Below, one piece after another: positions 12,360-23,885 of a DNA stretch of 64,000 bases. Numbering within the stretch: position 1 is the stretch's first letter; each line of letters starts with the position of its first letter. Source of the DNA: Acholoe squamosa (Eukaryota; Annelida; Polychaeta; Phyllodocida; Polynoidae); contig OX439050.1 in NCBI GenBank assembly GCA_949317995.1, positions 54,747,777 to 54,811,776 on the forward strand, read 5' to 3'. A model generated the notes under the pieces. That model was not told the origin of the DNA, searched no databases, and saw only the letters and a list, made by a program, of their open reading frames with translations. The translations under genes and the position numbers were made by a program.

Positions 12360-13003
12360 CTTGCTGCCAAGTCTAAACAATGCTGTACAATATTTCCTTG
12401 CCTGATGCATTTATGTTACATTTTCTCACATAGTTACATGAATACACTCATTACCATAATTGTCACATTGCCAGTCATGCTGCATTACCAACAATAGCAA
12501 TGTGCAAAGGGTATGCCAAAAGTATTCACCACAAATATGGCAGCTTACAGAAGCTGCCCACCCCAGCTACCAAATTATATTGCAATATAAAGTGTCCTTT
12601 GTGGAAAGAGAACCCAAATAAATGACACCATTATATAAGGGAGTGTTTCAAAACTTCATGGCCAAAATATTTCACATCATGGTGTGATTTTCATTAATAA
12701 GCCAGTGATAATTACAACTAGCAACCATATACAGTCCAAGTTGAGTGTTACAATATCAGATCAAACAATTAAAGCATCTCAATATGTGATAAAGGTCACA
12801 TATTCAGATTTGCAGATTATTTTGTATTTTATTGACACCTGAAATTCCTGCAAGGTCTCTTTTCTCGGTCCAGCTCATTCCAGAGATGTAACCCTCTTTG
12901 ACAGGGACTTCTGTCATAAATGTGTCATGGAAGTGATGTACCCATGTATAAACAATAGAATCCACATGGAACCTGGTCATAAGTAATTAACACTGGTTAA
13001 GAC

Positions 13004-13005
<2 letters not shown>
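12360..13005 (-). repeat. Dispersed repeat family R, copy 2, with an internal orientation switch
   Basis: 12,360-12,560 is in the + orientation (ACCACAAATATGGCAGCTTAC). From about 12,570 the sequence is inverted relative to copy 1 (TTGCAATATAAAG back to CACTGGTTAAGACAGG). The copy therefore contains a foldback-type junction, and it ends in a (TA)n tract where copy 1 has its TATA element. Confidence 0.6.

Positions 13006-13061
<56 letters not shown>
13006..13061. repeat. (TA)n microsatellite
   Basis: Uninterrupted alternating TA. It sits where the other family R copies have a short TATATATA. Confidence 0.95.
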
Positions 13062-13063
<2 letters not shown>

Positions 13064-13254
13064 GTCATTCCAAGATTTACTGCACATATGGTTCCTTGGG
13101 CATATAATAGCAAGGGAAACACTTCTACACCACCAATAATATTTTTATTCCATAGTGGGGGGGGGGGGTCATAGCTAAGATTTCCATATGGTTTGGGTGA
13201 GTCTTGGGCCAGGGAGACCATGTGTTGTTGAAAATAAAATTTCCCAAATTCAAA

Positions 13255-13390
13255 CTCAAAACTCATTCAAACTCTGGTCCCTCAACTTGCTAGTGAGTGC
13301 ACTACCGCTGAGCTACATCCCCTGGCCTGAGACTTCCACCTTCCAACTATGGTTCAGTCACTCTGGTGGCTTAGGAATACCAATTTTTTG
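13255..13390 (-). repeat. tRNA-headed SINE, family B, copy 1 (decayed)
   Basis: On the minus strand a tRNA-like head GGGGATGTAGCTCAGCGGTA is followed by a decayed anticodon and T arm. It is preceded by TTGGAAGGTGGAAGTCTCAG and then GCCAGG. The same arrangement is at 63,246-63,440, so the unit is longer than a tRNA gene. Confidence 0.65.
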
Positions 13391-13394
13391 TTTG

Positions 13395-14420
13395 CTACAT
13401 ATATATGTAAGAGGGCTATGGTAGGTATTTTGAGAGTACTATCATCATGAACAAAATGGTAGTTATAATGTATTGAATGTTGAACTGGTGGCCTTATATC
13501 ACTGCAGCTGATGCTATGTTGAGAATGTATTTATGTTACCTCTAGACGTCTTGGCGATGTCTGAGAGATCATGTGAACACACCTGTGTATATATCTGTCT
13601 TAACCAGTGTTAATTGCTTATGACCAGGTTCCATGTTAATTCTATGGTTTTTTAGCGCCTCCCCATTTGCCCCATGTGATGAGGTCTCACAATACAAAAT
13701 TACTGAATAGAGAAATTGATAATTGTGAAATCTTCTTTATGTCTCTTTTTATGAGACATGTCATCAAACACTGGTATACTGACATTAACGGCGGGAGGCG
13801 TTTTTTTACGCGGTCACAACCGCATTTCTTGTTACATGAGTAAATCACTTCCATACTAAATCAACACATATTGTCTTTAACTCACATAAAACTAATACCG
13901 GTTTCCATACCACAGGCTTTCACTTTATGGAATTTGAGAGAGTCACTAATGTAATTGATTTATTTAATTAAGATATATTTTTCACAAAAAACACATTGCA
14001 ATATAGGTTTCTTTTAATCTGCAATTAAGTAAATTTTAGTGTACATATTATATGATATTAGTATTAGAAAGTAAAATCTTTCACTAGAACACATATGACA
14101 ATGGATATGTTTTACATGGAATCAGGCCTTAATCAGTAGGTGGTCCATATCACCAATACTACACATGGTCATACGGTTTCTCACGCCAAGATGATAGTGT
14201 CATTACAAATGTCATGCATTGCTGCCAAGCCTAAACTCATCAAGGGCTGCTTTCCCATACAAGATGTCGTGATAGTTATACACACATGAATTACCATTAT
14301 GAGAAGTGTATGGTTCTGCAGGCTTTTCATTCTAGACTTACCATCAATAGCACTGTCCAAAGGGATGCCAGAAGTGTTCAGCACACATAATATTATTGTA
14401 GCTTACATAGGCAGACGGGT
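13395..14420 (+). repeat. Dispersed repeat family R, copy 3, with an insertion
   Basis: It matches copy 1 from the TATA block (GTATATATCTGTCTTAACCA) through TTTACATGGAATCAG to the 3' part. About 160 bp at 13,648-13,807, absent from copy 1, is bounded by inverted AGCGCCTCCC and GGGAGGCGTT, possibly a small MITE. Confidence 0.55.
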
Positions 14421-14606
14421 GTTGCTTCTATGGGAAAGGTAGTTTTGTATAAGAAGCCCCTCACCAGCAGTAGTCCTAACTTATTTGTGTATTGCACACA
14501 AGTGGTCAACACAAGAATACATGGAAGAGTGTGTGACAAAAGAAGGTATCTCATGCAGCTACACTATTTCTAAGCAAGGCACTGATTTGATGCAGCTGTA
14601 AAAGTA

Positions 14607-15060
14607 GTGAAATGCATGATTCTGCCCATCATTGATTATGCCGACACCATATATGCCCCCACCAATAAGACAATATTAGATCAACTTGATAGTGCACTCG
14701 GGAGAGGACTGAAAACTGCATTTCAGTGGAACATAGTTGCTACTGATGAAATGTATAGAATAGCAAAGTTTAATCCCCTAAGGGAAAGAAAGGAAATGCA
14801 TCTCAATAAAAGTGATTTTGAATATTCACTTGTTGAAGACAATATTGATGCCCGTCCAATCAATACCAGGGCACACGATGGTAGACTCATAAGAGTAATC
14901 TGGCCCAAAGACTCCTTTTTATAGAAGAAGCCTTGCATTGAGTACAGAGCTTCAACTGCCTGGAACTTGCTTCCAGTTGATACCAGAAAAATCACTGACT
15001 CAGCAAAGTTCCAGAGCTGGAATAAAAGATTGTTTGACGTCCGTCTTTCACACAACAACT
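14607..15060 (+). pseudogene. C-terminal fragment of a LINE reverse transcriptase ORF
   Basis: The frame reads MKCMILPIIDYADTIYAPTN, then LDSALGRGLKTAF and NPLRERKEMHLNK. This is the standard post-RT region of Jockey/CR1-type ORF2 proteins (LPIIDYAD..., L..R..H). It stops at TAG (14,922-14,924). The same frame then continues with YRASTAWNLLPVDTRKI and KFQSWNKRLF, the usual C-terminal end, to TAA near 15,060. The catalytic RT core is absent, so this is a 5'-truncated dead copy. Confidence 0.75.
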
Positions 15061-15217
15061 AAACATTGAATAAGGTACATTAGCGTATATTGACCCAGAC
15101 CCCTTAGCTCCACTCCCTCATATGATGTATAGAATAGAATACAAATCCAACTGCATCAGAACACTGATGCAAATGGGCACAATAACATTGTGTCTTGACA
15201 CAACAAGATCAATGTCA

Positions 15218-15296
<79 letters not shown>

Positions 15297-15745
15297 CATA
15301 CATACATACTAGGCAATGACATCAGCCCAGACGATCAACACCCAGTCCAAAAAAAAAGAGACCTTTCCATCTAGTCTCTAGATATATCAGTTCATAAATG
15401 TGTAATATAAAGCATTTTCTCTATTTTCTATATTTCTATACTACACCAGTCTCTCTTCTTTCCCTCCTTTTCTTCTCCTCCCTCAATCTCTCTCCACTTT
15501 TCTTTTTCTCTTATCCATCTCTGTTTCATGTTCGTTTGTACTGTGGAAGGGATGGGTAATCCTTGATTACCTATCCATCCCGCAGATACAATCTGTATAT
15601 AAGGTGCCCATAAGGCTAATAGTATGACTATTATTGATATGATTTAAGAGCACTACATCAGCTCCTTACCTACTGTGTAAAAGGAAAGACAGGACCTGGT
15701 CCTACCTTTATGCAGAATAAATAAAAGAATTTCAACTCAACTCAA
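15061..15745 (+). mobile_element. LINE 3' UTR and tail
   Basis: The segment follows the RT fragment and includes a (TA)n tract at about 15,220-15,292 inside the element. It ends AATAAATAAAAGAATTTCAA, then a short CTCAA repeat. Non-LTR elements often end in such short tandem tails. Confidence 0.5.
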
Positions 15746-16118
15746 CTTTACAGACTTACATGGTGAGTGGAAGTTGAATGGTGAAGTGGAGCGTAACTTT
15801 TTTTGGAAAAGAGGGCACCTACTCCCAGCTCTATTTAGCAACACCCTCCAGCCCATATAGGCTCTTTTTACTGCCCTTCTCTTCTTGACATGATTATAGC
15901 ATAAGAATGTAGTATATAATTATGGTGATGCAGTAAAACCTGGTATTTGTTTTACTCTTCATTATAATTGAGTGCTAGGTGTTACAGTGGTAATCATAAT
16001 GCATCCAATAGAAAAGGTGAAGAGAGAAATTCCTGTTTACAAAGCTGTTCTCTTTATATCACTGCTCTTTGAGGCAAGATTCTACTGTATATTTTCAGGT
16101 TGGTGAATGCCTCCATTA
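15746..16118. other. Intergenic stretch
   Basis: No gene, repeat or RNA recognised. Confidence 0.4.
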
Positions 16119-16259
16119 CAGTGGCGGATATAGGGGGGGGGGGGCGTGCACCTCTCCTTTTCCCAGTACTTGTGAGTTAAATTGCATATTTTGACCCCAG
16201 AATTCACTCAAAAACAGGGGGTGTGCCCGCTCCGCTTTCAAATCCTGCATCTGCCACAG
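16119..16259. mobile_element. Small hAT-like MITE
   Basis: It starts CAGTGGCGGATATAGG and ends CCTGCATCTGCCACAG, an imperfect inverted pair. The interior has G-rich and C-rich subterminal tracts. CAGNGGCGGATCC-type ends are common among hAT MITEs of invertebrates. I see no clear 8-bp target duplication. Confidence 0.5.
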
Positions 16260-16659
16260 CAGTAGAAGTGGCTGGATGTTCCCAGCACAGAATAATTACT
16301 GTTTATTGGTTCCACCTGAGATACCTTCCACTACGTCGCCCTTGTGCCTGAGGCATGTCTAATGGTGACTCAAGGTTGATGAAGGATGGTATGTGAGGAT
16401 GAAGGATGATTGTTATTTGTTGTTCTGAATTCTAACTACACTGTAGACTTAAGTACTGTTGTCTCTCGAAGATGGGAGGGAGCCGGGATAGTAGGACTCT
16501 TTACAGATGCTCCTGTATTTTCTTTTATAGTGCTACTACTTAGTTATCTACTGGAGGTCACATGCATGCTGCGATGCATCTAATCAGCAGAGCTGATATC
16601 TCACTGGTAACTAACTGACTATTGATTGTCTCTATTCTATTTTATTTTTATTGTCAAAC

Positions 16660-17433
16660 ATCCTTCTGAAGGCCGCTGGTGACTCAGCAGTTTGCAGATT
16701 AGGCAGAAGGGCCATCCCACAACTTCAGGCCCCTGTACATAGGGGATTTTTTTATTTTTTTTTCTTCTCTTATATATATGGGCAATCTGACCTTACGGTC
16801 CCCTCTCATTCTAACTTCATGCCCTACCTTGGATTTTAGTCCCAGGGTCTTGGACTTTTTGAACATGGTGGTAGTAAGCTGCCTTGCACCTGTCATGTTC
16901 AGCTTCTCAATATCGCACTCTGTATGTAATTCATCAGTCCTATGGCTAATGTCAAACTTCTTAGTGCATATCCTGAGCGCTCTGTTCTGTAAAGTTTGTA
17001 GCTGGTCAACTCTACTTTTCTTACCACCTTCTATCAGGAATCCACAATGATCAAAATATGGCAGTATTGTTTGTTTGTATACTAGTATAGAGGTTTTCTT
17101 ATCCATTAGGTATCTTAGCTTCCTGAACTTAAAGATCTTTTGTCTAGCCTTATTCTCAGTGGTTTTTAGGAAGGAATCTAATTTAAGCTCACTGTCCAAG
17201 GCCACTCCGAGATAAGTGTATTCCTGGGGTGTCTTGAGTGGAACACCTTTAACTAGGAATTTATGGTTGACGCAGGTTTTCAGTGCTTGTTTCTCCCCGT
17301 ACCAGACTGTTTTAGTTTTCTTAACATTTATTGTCGTGCTGTTACTAGTGCACCACGCTATGAGTTTATCTAGGTCTGCCTGGAGCAAATTGGCTGCCTC
17401 AGTTGGATTTGCAGGATAATCCACTTCTCTCAC
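16660..17433 (-). pseudogene. LINE ORF2 C-terminal region (post-RT)
   Basis: The frame starts just downstream of where the YADD box should be. It reads VKKTKTVWYG, then EYTYLGVALDSELK, YKQTILPYFDHCGF, LQTLQNRALRICT, and near the end KKSPMYRGLKLWD. These are the ordered landmarks of the thumb and C-terminal region of Jockey/CR1-type ORF2. No YADD or motif A is present between here and the endonuclease fragment at 18,434-19,318. The C-terminal motif matches the PLFRGKSLWDNL and PLYRGCVLWDKL ends at 9,470 and 62,420, so the three copies share a family. Confidence 0.8.
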
Positions 17434-17968
17434 ACCTGAAACAATAGGGAGTTACTTAGGATGATTAAGATAGGGGCAGGGGGCAGCTTGTCACCCTTGT
17501 CAGTGTTATCAATCACCATTGTTCAGAGGTGTGAACAGTGGCTGATAAGACATTTACCCAGAATGCAATGCTCTGGAGCTGTGGAGGGCTACCCATGATG
17601 CAAAACAAGATGGCAGCCTCAATGACCTGATATGCTAGTGCCCTATAGAATTTCAATTTTCAACCAAGTCTCTCAAAAGAACAGAAGGCTTAACTCTAGA
17701 AAATCATGGCTGTGAAAAGACACTGGTAGCTGGGCAAAATTCTTCATTTCAAGTCATACACATGTATTATCATTAGGCCCCGGGGATTAGGCCTACGGGT
17801 TTTTTTGTTAAATTCCTCTTCGCTCACAATCATAGTTTTAAAGGAATTCATATCAGCCCAAATCAAATCAAGGTCACTTAAAATTGGACACACTGTTAGA
17901 TTCAGGGCAAAAGGCTCCAGTGTGTTTTTAAAGTCACATTGCTGACTTAACCCACTCTTACATTGGGG
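17434..17968. other. Non-RT sequence between LINE parts
   Basis: The reverse transcriptase fingers and palm should lie here if the LINE were whole. None of the six frames shows RT motifs. The sequence looks unrelated to the LINE, which implies deletion plus replacement. Confidence 0.45.
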
Positions 17969-18383
17969 ACATGTCAGCTACAACCAGTATGCCTACAGTC
18001 AGCTACAACCAGTATGCCTATATTCAGCTACAACCAGTATGCCTATAGTCAGCTACAACCAGTATGCCTATAGTCAGCTACAACCAGTATGCCTTTAGTC
18101 AGCTACAACCAGTATGCCTATAGTCAGCTACAACCAGTATGCCTATAGTCAGCTACAACCAGTATGCCTATATTCAGCTACAACCAGTATGCCTATAGTC
18201 AGCTACAACCAGTATGCCTATAGTCAGCTACAACCAGTATGCCTATAGTCAGCTACAACCAGTATGCCTATAGTCAGCTACAACCAGTATGCCTATAGTC
18301 AGCTACAACCAGTATGCCTATAGTCAGCTACAACCAGTATGCCTATAGTCAGCTACAACCAGTATGCCTATAGTCAGCTACAA
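17969..18383 (+). repeat. 25-bp tandem satellite, about 16.6 copies
   Basis: The unit is AGTCAGCTACAACCAGTATG then cctat, and nearly all copies are identical (variants only at tatagt, tattca, cagt and tttagt). It abuts the endonuclease part of the minus-strand LINE. There are no unique spacers, so it is not a CRISPR array. Confidence 0.97.
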
Positions 18384-19318
18384 GAGCCCCCTTGTCTGAT
18401 ATTTCCTCTCTGAGTTCCCTTGTCATCCATTCATTAGGAATGGCATGGTATTTTAACTCCCACATTCTGCAGTGTTTTGTCTAAGTAGGATTCAATTCTT
18501 TCCCTTATTATTTCCCATTGATATTCACGGAAGTCTATGGCATTATAATTTCTGTACGAGCACCCAATAAACTTAGCCATGGGGAATTTTATATCAGAAC
18601 GCTTTCTAATGGCGGCAACAGGATAATGGTCACTAATTAGGTCTGACAGGGCCCCTCCATGTGAGACTATTAGGCAGTTTGTCAAAATATAACCGAGGCA
18701 GCTACTACCCTTGGGGTATGTGATTTCATTGACTATCTGAAGTAAACCAAACTCACCAATCAGCTTATTTAAAGACTTACCACCTTCATCCCAATCCCTT
18801 TGTATATCTATACTTAAATCCCCGGGGATCCAAATCTCTATGTAGCCATCATCAATTAGGTCTATTAGTCTTTTCAGCTCCGTAATGAAGCCTTCAGCAG
18901 AGCCGTCAGGTGGGCGATATACATTCATGAATACCATATGTTTATGTTTCTCTTGTTCAAGTTTAATTGTGAGACATTGTAGGTCATCATTTTGCATCGT
19001 CACTTCTTCAACTAACTCAGTGAATGGGAAAGTTATAGGGTCTACATAAGTCAATAGACCCCCTCCCGTCTGTTTGTGAGAGATTCTATCTTGTCTATAA
19101 AAATGCTTATTTGGCCAAATAATCATGTCATCTGCTCAGTAAGGTTCCAACCAAGTCTCACCTAGACAGCAGATGTGTGGTGGATCTAACAATACATGTA
19201 TACCAGTTTGCTTATAAAACATACTTCTACAGTTCATGTGGCCTACCTTGATGCCCCTGTTTGTTGACAGGTGCTTCACTTCTATATCTAACTTAGTGCT
19301 TTTAAACTCAATTGACAT
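18384..19318 (-). pseudogene. LINE endonuclease (APE-type) domain, N-terminal part of ORF2
   Basis: The domain nicks target DNA for target-primed reverse transcription. Reading down the minus strand: VGHMNCRSMF (N-terminal), CCLGETWL (metal-binding E), GGGLLTYV, VFMNVYRPPDGS, IPGDLSIDI (D of the GDxNxD-type motif), and SDHYPV (SDH catalytic motif, about 18,620). These are the ordered landmarks of LINE APE endonucleases. One stop (TGA near 19,134) splits the first 60 codons from the rest. A frame change near 18,440 precedes EWMTRELREEI, a segment that normally follows the endonuclease. The 25-bp satellite begins directly after it. Confidence 0.88.
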
Positions 19319-19489
19319 AGCTGTTGTTGTAAATGTTCAAAAGTTCTCCTACTTACCCAGCACTGGGTGCCCAATATCCCCATTAACAGCGAGTCCCAAG
19401 AGTTTTGGCACAAACAACTATAACTCCCACCCCCTCCAGCTATAATTGAAGACATGGACCTCTGAACAAAGACTCTTTGGCTCTACAGC

Positions 19490-19780
19490 AAGCAAAATCT
19501 GTCATTAGAACGCAGATTACATTGGGCATGTCACATAAAATCAGCCTTAGTTGGCTCATATCACGAATATCACATGCTTTCCCATGGTTCCTTTTGGCAC
19601 AGCACAGTTGACCCTTTCAAAGGTTGGTCCTCGCTGCCAAGTCTTAACCAATTTTGTACTACTATGCCATTATGGAAAGAGCTGAGGACTGCAGAATTCT
19701 AACGTTGCCTTACCAGTGATGTTAAAATGAAATGCCAAAAGCATTCACCACAAATACAACACCTTACAGAGGCTGCCAAT
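19490..19780 (+). repeat. Dispersed repeat family R, copy 4 (partial)
   Basis: It shares GCTGCCAAGTCTTAACCA, CACCACAAATACAACACC and the CATATCACGAATAT landmarks with copies 1-3. The TATA block is missing. Confidence 0.5.
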
Positions 19781-22080
19781 CAAGGGTCTTTAGTGGTGGG
19801 CATATTTTGAAGCACTGGAGCAAATCTAAAAATCCATTACGTAGAACAAAATTTGTATTTGACATCATAAGCACCAATCCCTATAGTATGAGAATGATGC
19901 ATAAGCCTACTATATTGGGGTATATCTTCAGGCTTACAAATGTATATAGAAGGGGAGCATGAATCTTCCCAGCACTGGCTGCTGCTGAGATACAAAGTCA
20001 GGGTGGCAAGAATTGGGTACTGGTGTGTGAAGACCCCCAACCGACACCATCCACGTAGAAGTGGAGATTTATACTCCACCTGACTGTGGACGCCATTGAT
20101 CCTACTGTAGGTTTATTTCCAGATTCTACTGTAGGTGGACCAGTAGGAGGTTTTATGAATTAGGTCAGATATGGCAGGACTCAATGATTATGGCAACTAT
20201 TTCCATATTCAGATGACCTTGACCTTGGGAGATGGTAGAAATGAGTGTAGCTTTTCATGCTGATATTAATTTATGTATTACAATAGTGAATGTCTTGATT
20301 AGATCCAAAGTTAATATAATTTGACTACGAAACTTAGTCTCAAGGCCATGTTGGATTTGAGGCACTTGCCTAAAATTGATTTTCCCTGAAAAGACTAGGT
20401 ATCAAAGAGTTGAAAACCATTGAGAAACCTTTTGTTACAATTTTGTTGAACCTGAGGCCTTTTTTATCTTTGGGTACTGGATATTGGGACGAAGTGGCAG
20501 ATTGACCTGCGGACCCGCCTACTCGGACTATGGGTCCTGTCCGTACACCCTCCAAGGGGTGTTGGGCTTAAAAACATTGATTGACATTGACCAGGCCTAT
20601 TCACAGGACAGGCTAATAAATCGTGCAGGTTTATGTACATGAACAAACACCAGGTCTATTTCTTCCTTATCTTTATGCATCTACTCGAACATTTTCAATA
20701 AAATACTTCCTGATCAGTGCTTGGTTCTTTACTTTACAGGCGAGTGCACTGTTCAAATACTCTCCCTAGAAGTTATACATGGGACGCAGCCTCTATTACA
20801 CTAATAACACGGGACAGGCCAGCACATGGCCTGACTTATACTCAGGGAAATACAGTACATTATTTCTAAAAGGTCAACCTATGTCTTATTATTGGGAAAA
20901 ATTGCCCAACTGCACTAAGAAACACTTCAAATATGTGCTTGGTCTTGGGACCAAGTCACGACACATGGTTCATTGCAGCTATGGAGCTGTCAATGCTTGG
21001 AGAGTTAATACACAAAGCCAACATTTGGAATCAGAAAGCTGTCGTTAGAAACAGATGGCATCCATATACTTCATCTACTATCTTTGGGTGGTACCAGGGG
21101 TAAATTACGAAATCCAGAAATGTGCAAGCATACAGAGAAAAGCAGATTTATCGTTATGGCAGTAACCAATGCCAAACCTTGTGTCAGTATCAGGACTACA
21201 TCTGGTACAAGTATCAAGGTTACAACCTTGAAAACCTTTACTCTTTTCCGGTAGCAGTAGTGTCAGAGATATTGAATTTTGACCCAGATAATTTTGTTAT
21301 GAAATAAAACTAGATAGAGAAAGGATTGATTTCCTTGTCAGGATGAACCATAATGCAGAGTTAGTATCAAGACTTAAACGCTTGTTTCACAGGTTTGCTT
21401 CACAAATTGGAATAACGGCCGGAATAACATCTTATCATAGCATGGTTAGCATGGTAGGGTAAATAGATAGATGATATTCAAATCGTAAAAAGTGTTGAAT
21501 AGAGATGGAAAACAACCTGCAACCTTGATTTCTCACTTTCTTCCCGGTAGGCACAAACAATTCAACATCAATATTGACCTTTCAGATTGAAGCGATTGCA
21601 TACTATACTGCTTTATCTCTGGGATTTCACCAATTTTGGCCAAAAAACAGCCCTTTTCTGCCCCCCTCACCTCACTTTAAACTATTGACAAATAGGTTCT
21701 AAAGCTCATGATAACAAGGTTTTAACATTTAAATGCCACTGAACAATATCAAGCAGGAAGGTCTGGTGATTTTTCTTTTATTGTGAAAAGGATGTAGTAG
21801 ATAAATCCATACACTATTTGAGGTTGTAAGTATAGATTATTATAAATGTAACAGCATTCACATGGTTCATTCCCCATGATACACCTCTACTTCCACCTTT
21901 CAGCAATTTGCTAGTATAATTCAGCTTGCTCAATAAGGACTACAGGTAGCACAGAAATAGAAGTGATTTTAATGACTTTAATGTTTGAGAATCAATACAT
22001 CCCAATTGATACCTGTTGTTGACCACTTTCCGCTGCTAAGTGAAAGTGGTCTATTACAACTGCATCGGCTCATAGACTTT
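19781..22080. other. Intergenic stretch
   Basis: No supported gene. Several 60-90 codon frames (for example 20,779-21,048) lack known motifs. GGCCTTTTTTATCTT at 20,457 recurs at about 39,853, which suggests an unclassified dispersed repeat. Confidence 0.4.
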
Positions 22081-22220
22081 GCCCTGGGCTCTACCCTCAA
22101 CTGTAAATCAATGTACTGATTGCACCCTGGTTCCATACTCTCAACTGGTCTATAACCCTGGCCCCTCACCCCCTAAAGCATAGGGCCTGCCAGACTGGAC
22201 ATGTGAGTGGAAGGTGGGAG

Positions 22221-22260
<40 letters not shown>

Positions 22261-22320
22261 TGGGGGTTAGTGGAGAGTGGTTAGTGGCTAGCAGGTTGGG
22301 TACCACTCCCGGGCCTTGGA
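22081..22320 (+). repeat. Direct repeat, left copy, with a (GT)n tract
   Basis: It begins near GTAAATCAATGTACTGATTG and includes CATAGGGCCTGCCAGACTGG, a (GT)n tract (about 22,223-22,259) and CACTCCCGGGCC. It matches 22,945-23,155 at about 90% or better by eye. Confidence 0.85.
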
Positions 22321-22539
22321 TCTGACCCTGGCAGTATAGCAGGCAGTGTAGTTGTTACTTGCCACAGTTGGCAGCCATTCAGGACCAATGTTTTTTTTCC
22401 ATCAAAAATCCTACTATCGAGGAGGTCTAAAACTATAAGCACAGGCTCTAAAATAAGCCCAGCTCTCATACAAGCGCATGGGGTAACATGGGGTTGAAAT
22501 GAATAAGTGCAGGTGTGCTTAAACGGACGTTATGTAACC

Positions 22540-22944
22540 CAAATATGGGTGGAATCAGTTAACTCTGGTTTCAATATGTGTGGAATGTGGGTGGAGTGAG
22601 TAGAATATAGGCTGAATATGGTTAGAATAAGTGGAATATGGGTGGAGTAAATGCATTACGGAAGGAATATATGGATGGCATAAGTGTGGAAAATGGTGCA
22701 TTAGGTGGAATGTTGGTGAAAAAGTGGATCATGGGTAAAAGAGTGTAGAAAATGATGCAATTAAATTGGAATATCGAAGTGAAATAAGTGTGGAATATGG
22801 GTGGAATAAGTGAATAATGTGCACTAAGTGTGGAATAATGGGTGGAATATGTAGAGTATGGGTGGAGTAAGTGGAATATGGATGGAATAAGTGTGGAATA
22901 TGGTGAAGACTATGGGTCCAACAAGTAGAATAAGTGTGGAATAT
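22540..22944 (+). repeat. Degenerate GGAATATGGGTGGAATAAGT minisatellite
   Basis: About 20 irregular copies of an 18-24 bp unit sit exactly between the two 210-240 bp direct repeats. Confidence 0.8.
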
Positions 22945-23155
22945 GGCAACTGTAAATCAATGTACCGATTGCACCCTGGTTCCATACCCTCAACTGGTCT
23001 ATAACCCCCTCACTTCACCCCATAAAGCATAGGGCCTGCCAGACTGGACATGTGAGTGGAAGGTGGGAGGTGTGTGTGTGTGTGTCTGTCTGTGTGGTGG
23101 GGGGTTAGTGGAGAGTGGTTAGTGGCTAGCAGGTTGGCTACCACTCCCGGGCCTA
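22945..23155 (+). repeat. Direct repeat, right copy
   Basis: Second copy of the 22,081-22,320 unit with a shorter, imperfect GT tract. Confidence 0.85.
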
Positions 23156-23885
23156 TGGTTATACCACTTACACTCCAGGGGGAGTGTGTGTGGACAGTAA
23201 CCTGTACTTTAGAATTTTGGATACAACAAGTGACTAAGAGCCATTTATCTAAAATTTGGTTTGATTCAACTGTCCAATTAAAGGTGTTATTGGTAGAGTG
23301 CTGTGAGCTATTTATTATAAGATATTGTAAGTGTGTTATTATAAGGACAATATTAAGAAATTGGTATAGTTTTAATAAGAAATTGAGTGATAATTATCTA
23401 ATGGGTACATACATACATACAGTGAGAAGTGGTATTGGAATTAAATGCTTAAGGGGCTGGATTTCCTATACAGTGAACTGTAGAGGCCTTTAGACTATAT
23501 AATTGGTCCTAGCTGAGAAGCCCAAAGCTAGCCCTTTCCAGTTGTGTAGACTGGCAAAATAATTCTATTTCACTGAGTAGCTGGCTCAATGTTAACAAGT
23601 GTCTCTGCTAGAAACCAGATCTGAGCCACTCCCTTCTCAAACACAGTATTGGGATGTCACTTGTGGTCTGGTGGTTGCCTTGGCAACCAATACAAATTTC
23701 AGACAAATACCATACCAGGGGTAGACTTGAATAGTGCCTTCTTCTCTCACTGTGTGTATACATATATGCATGCCGATTGAATTTGACATCTATTGAAGGG
23801 TTTTATTCCTGTCAACTGTTGTTATGTAATTAGTAATCCTTAAGGATATTGGGGTTAATTGACATTAATTAGTAATAATTGGTGC
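23156..23885. other. Intergenic stretch
   Basis: No gene or repeat recognised. The frame overlapping 23,056-23,493 begins inside the repeat and has no recognisable domain. Confidence 0.4.

Noticed and set aside
12997..13266. ORFs ending in long Ile-Tyr runs (also at 15,118-15,319)
   Set aside because: They are translations of (TA)n microsatellites.
17969..18383. Regular 25-bp array resembling a CRISPR
   Set aside because: Units are contiguous with no unique spacers and the genome is eukaryotic.
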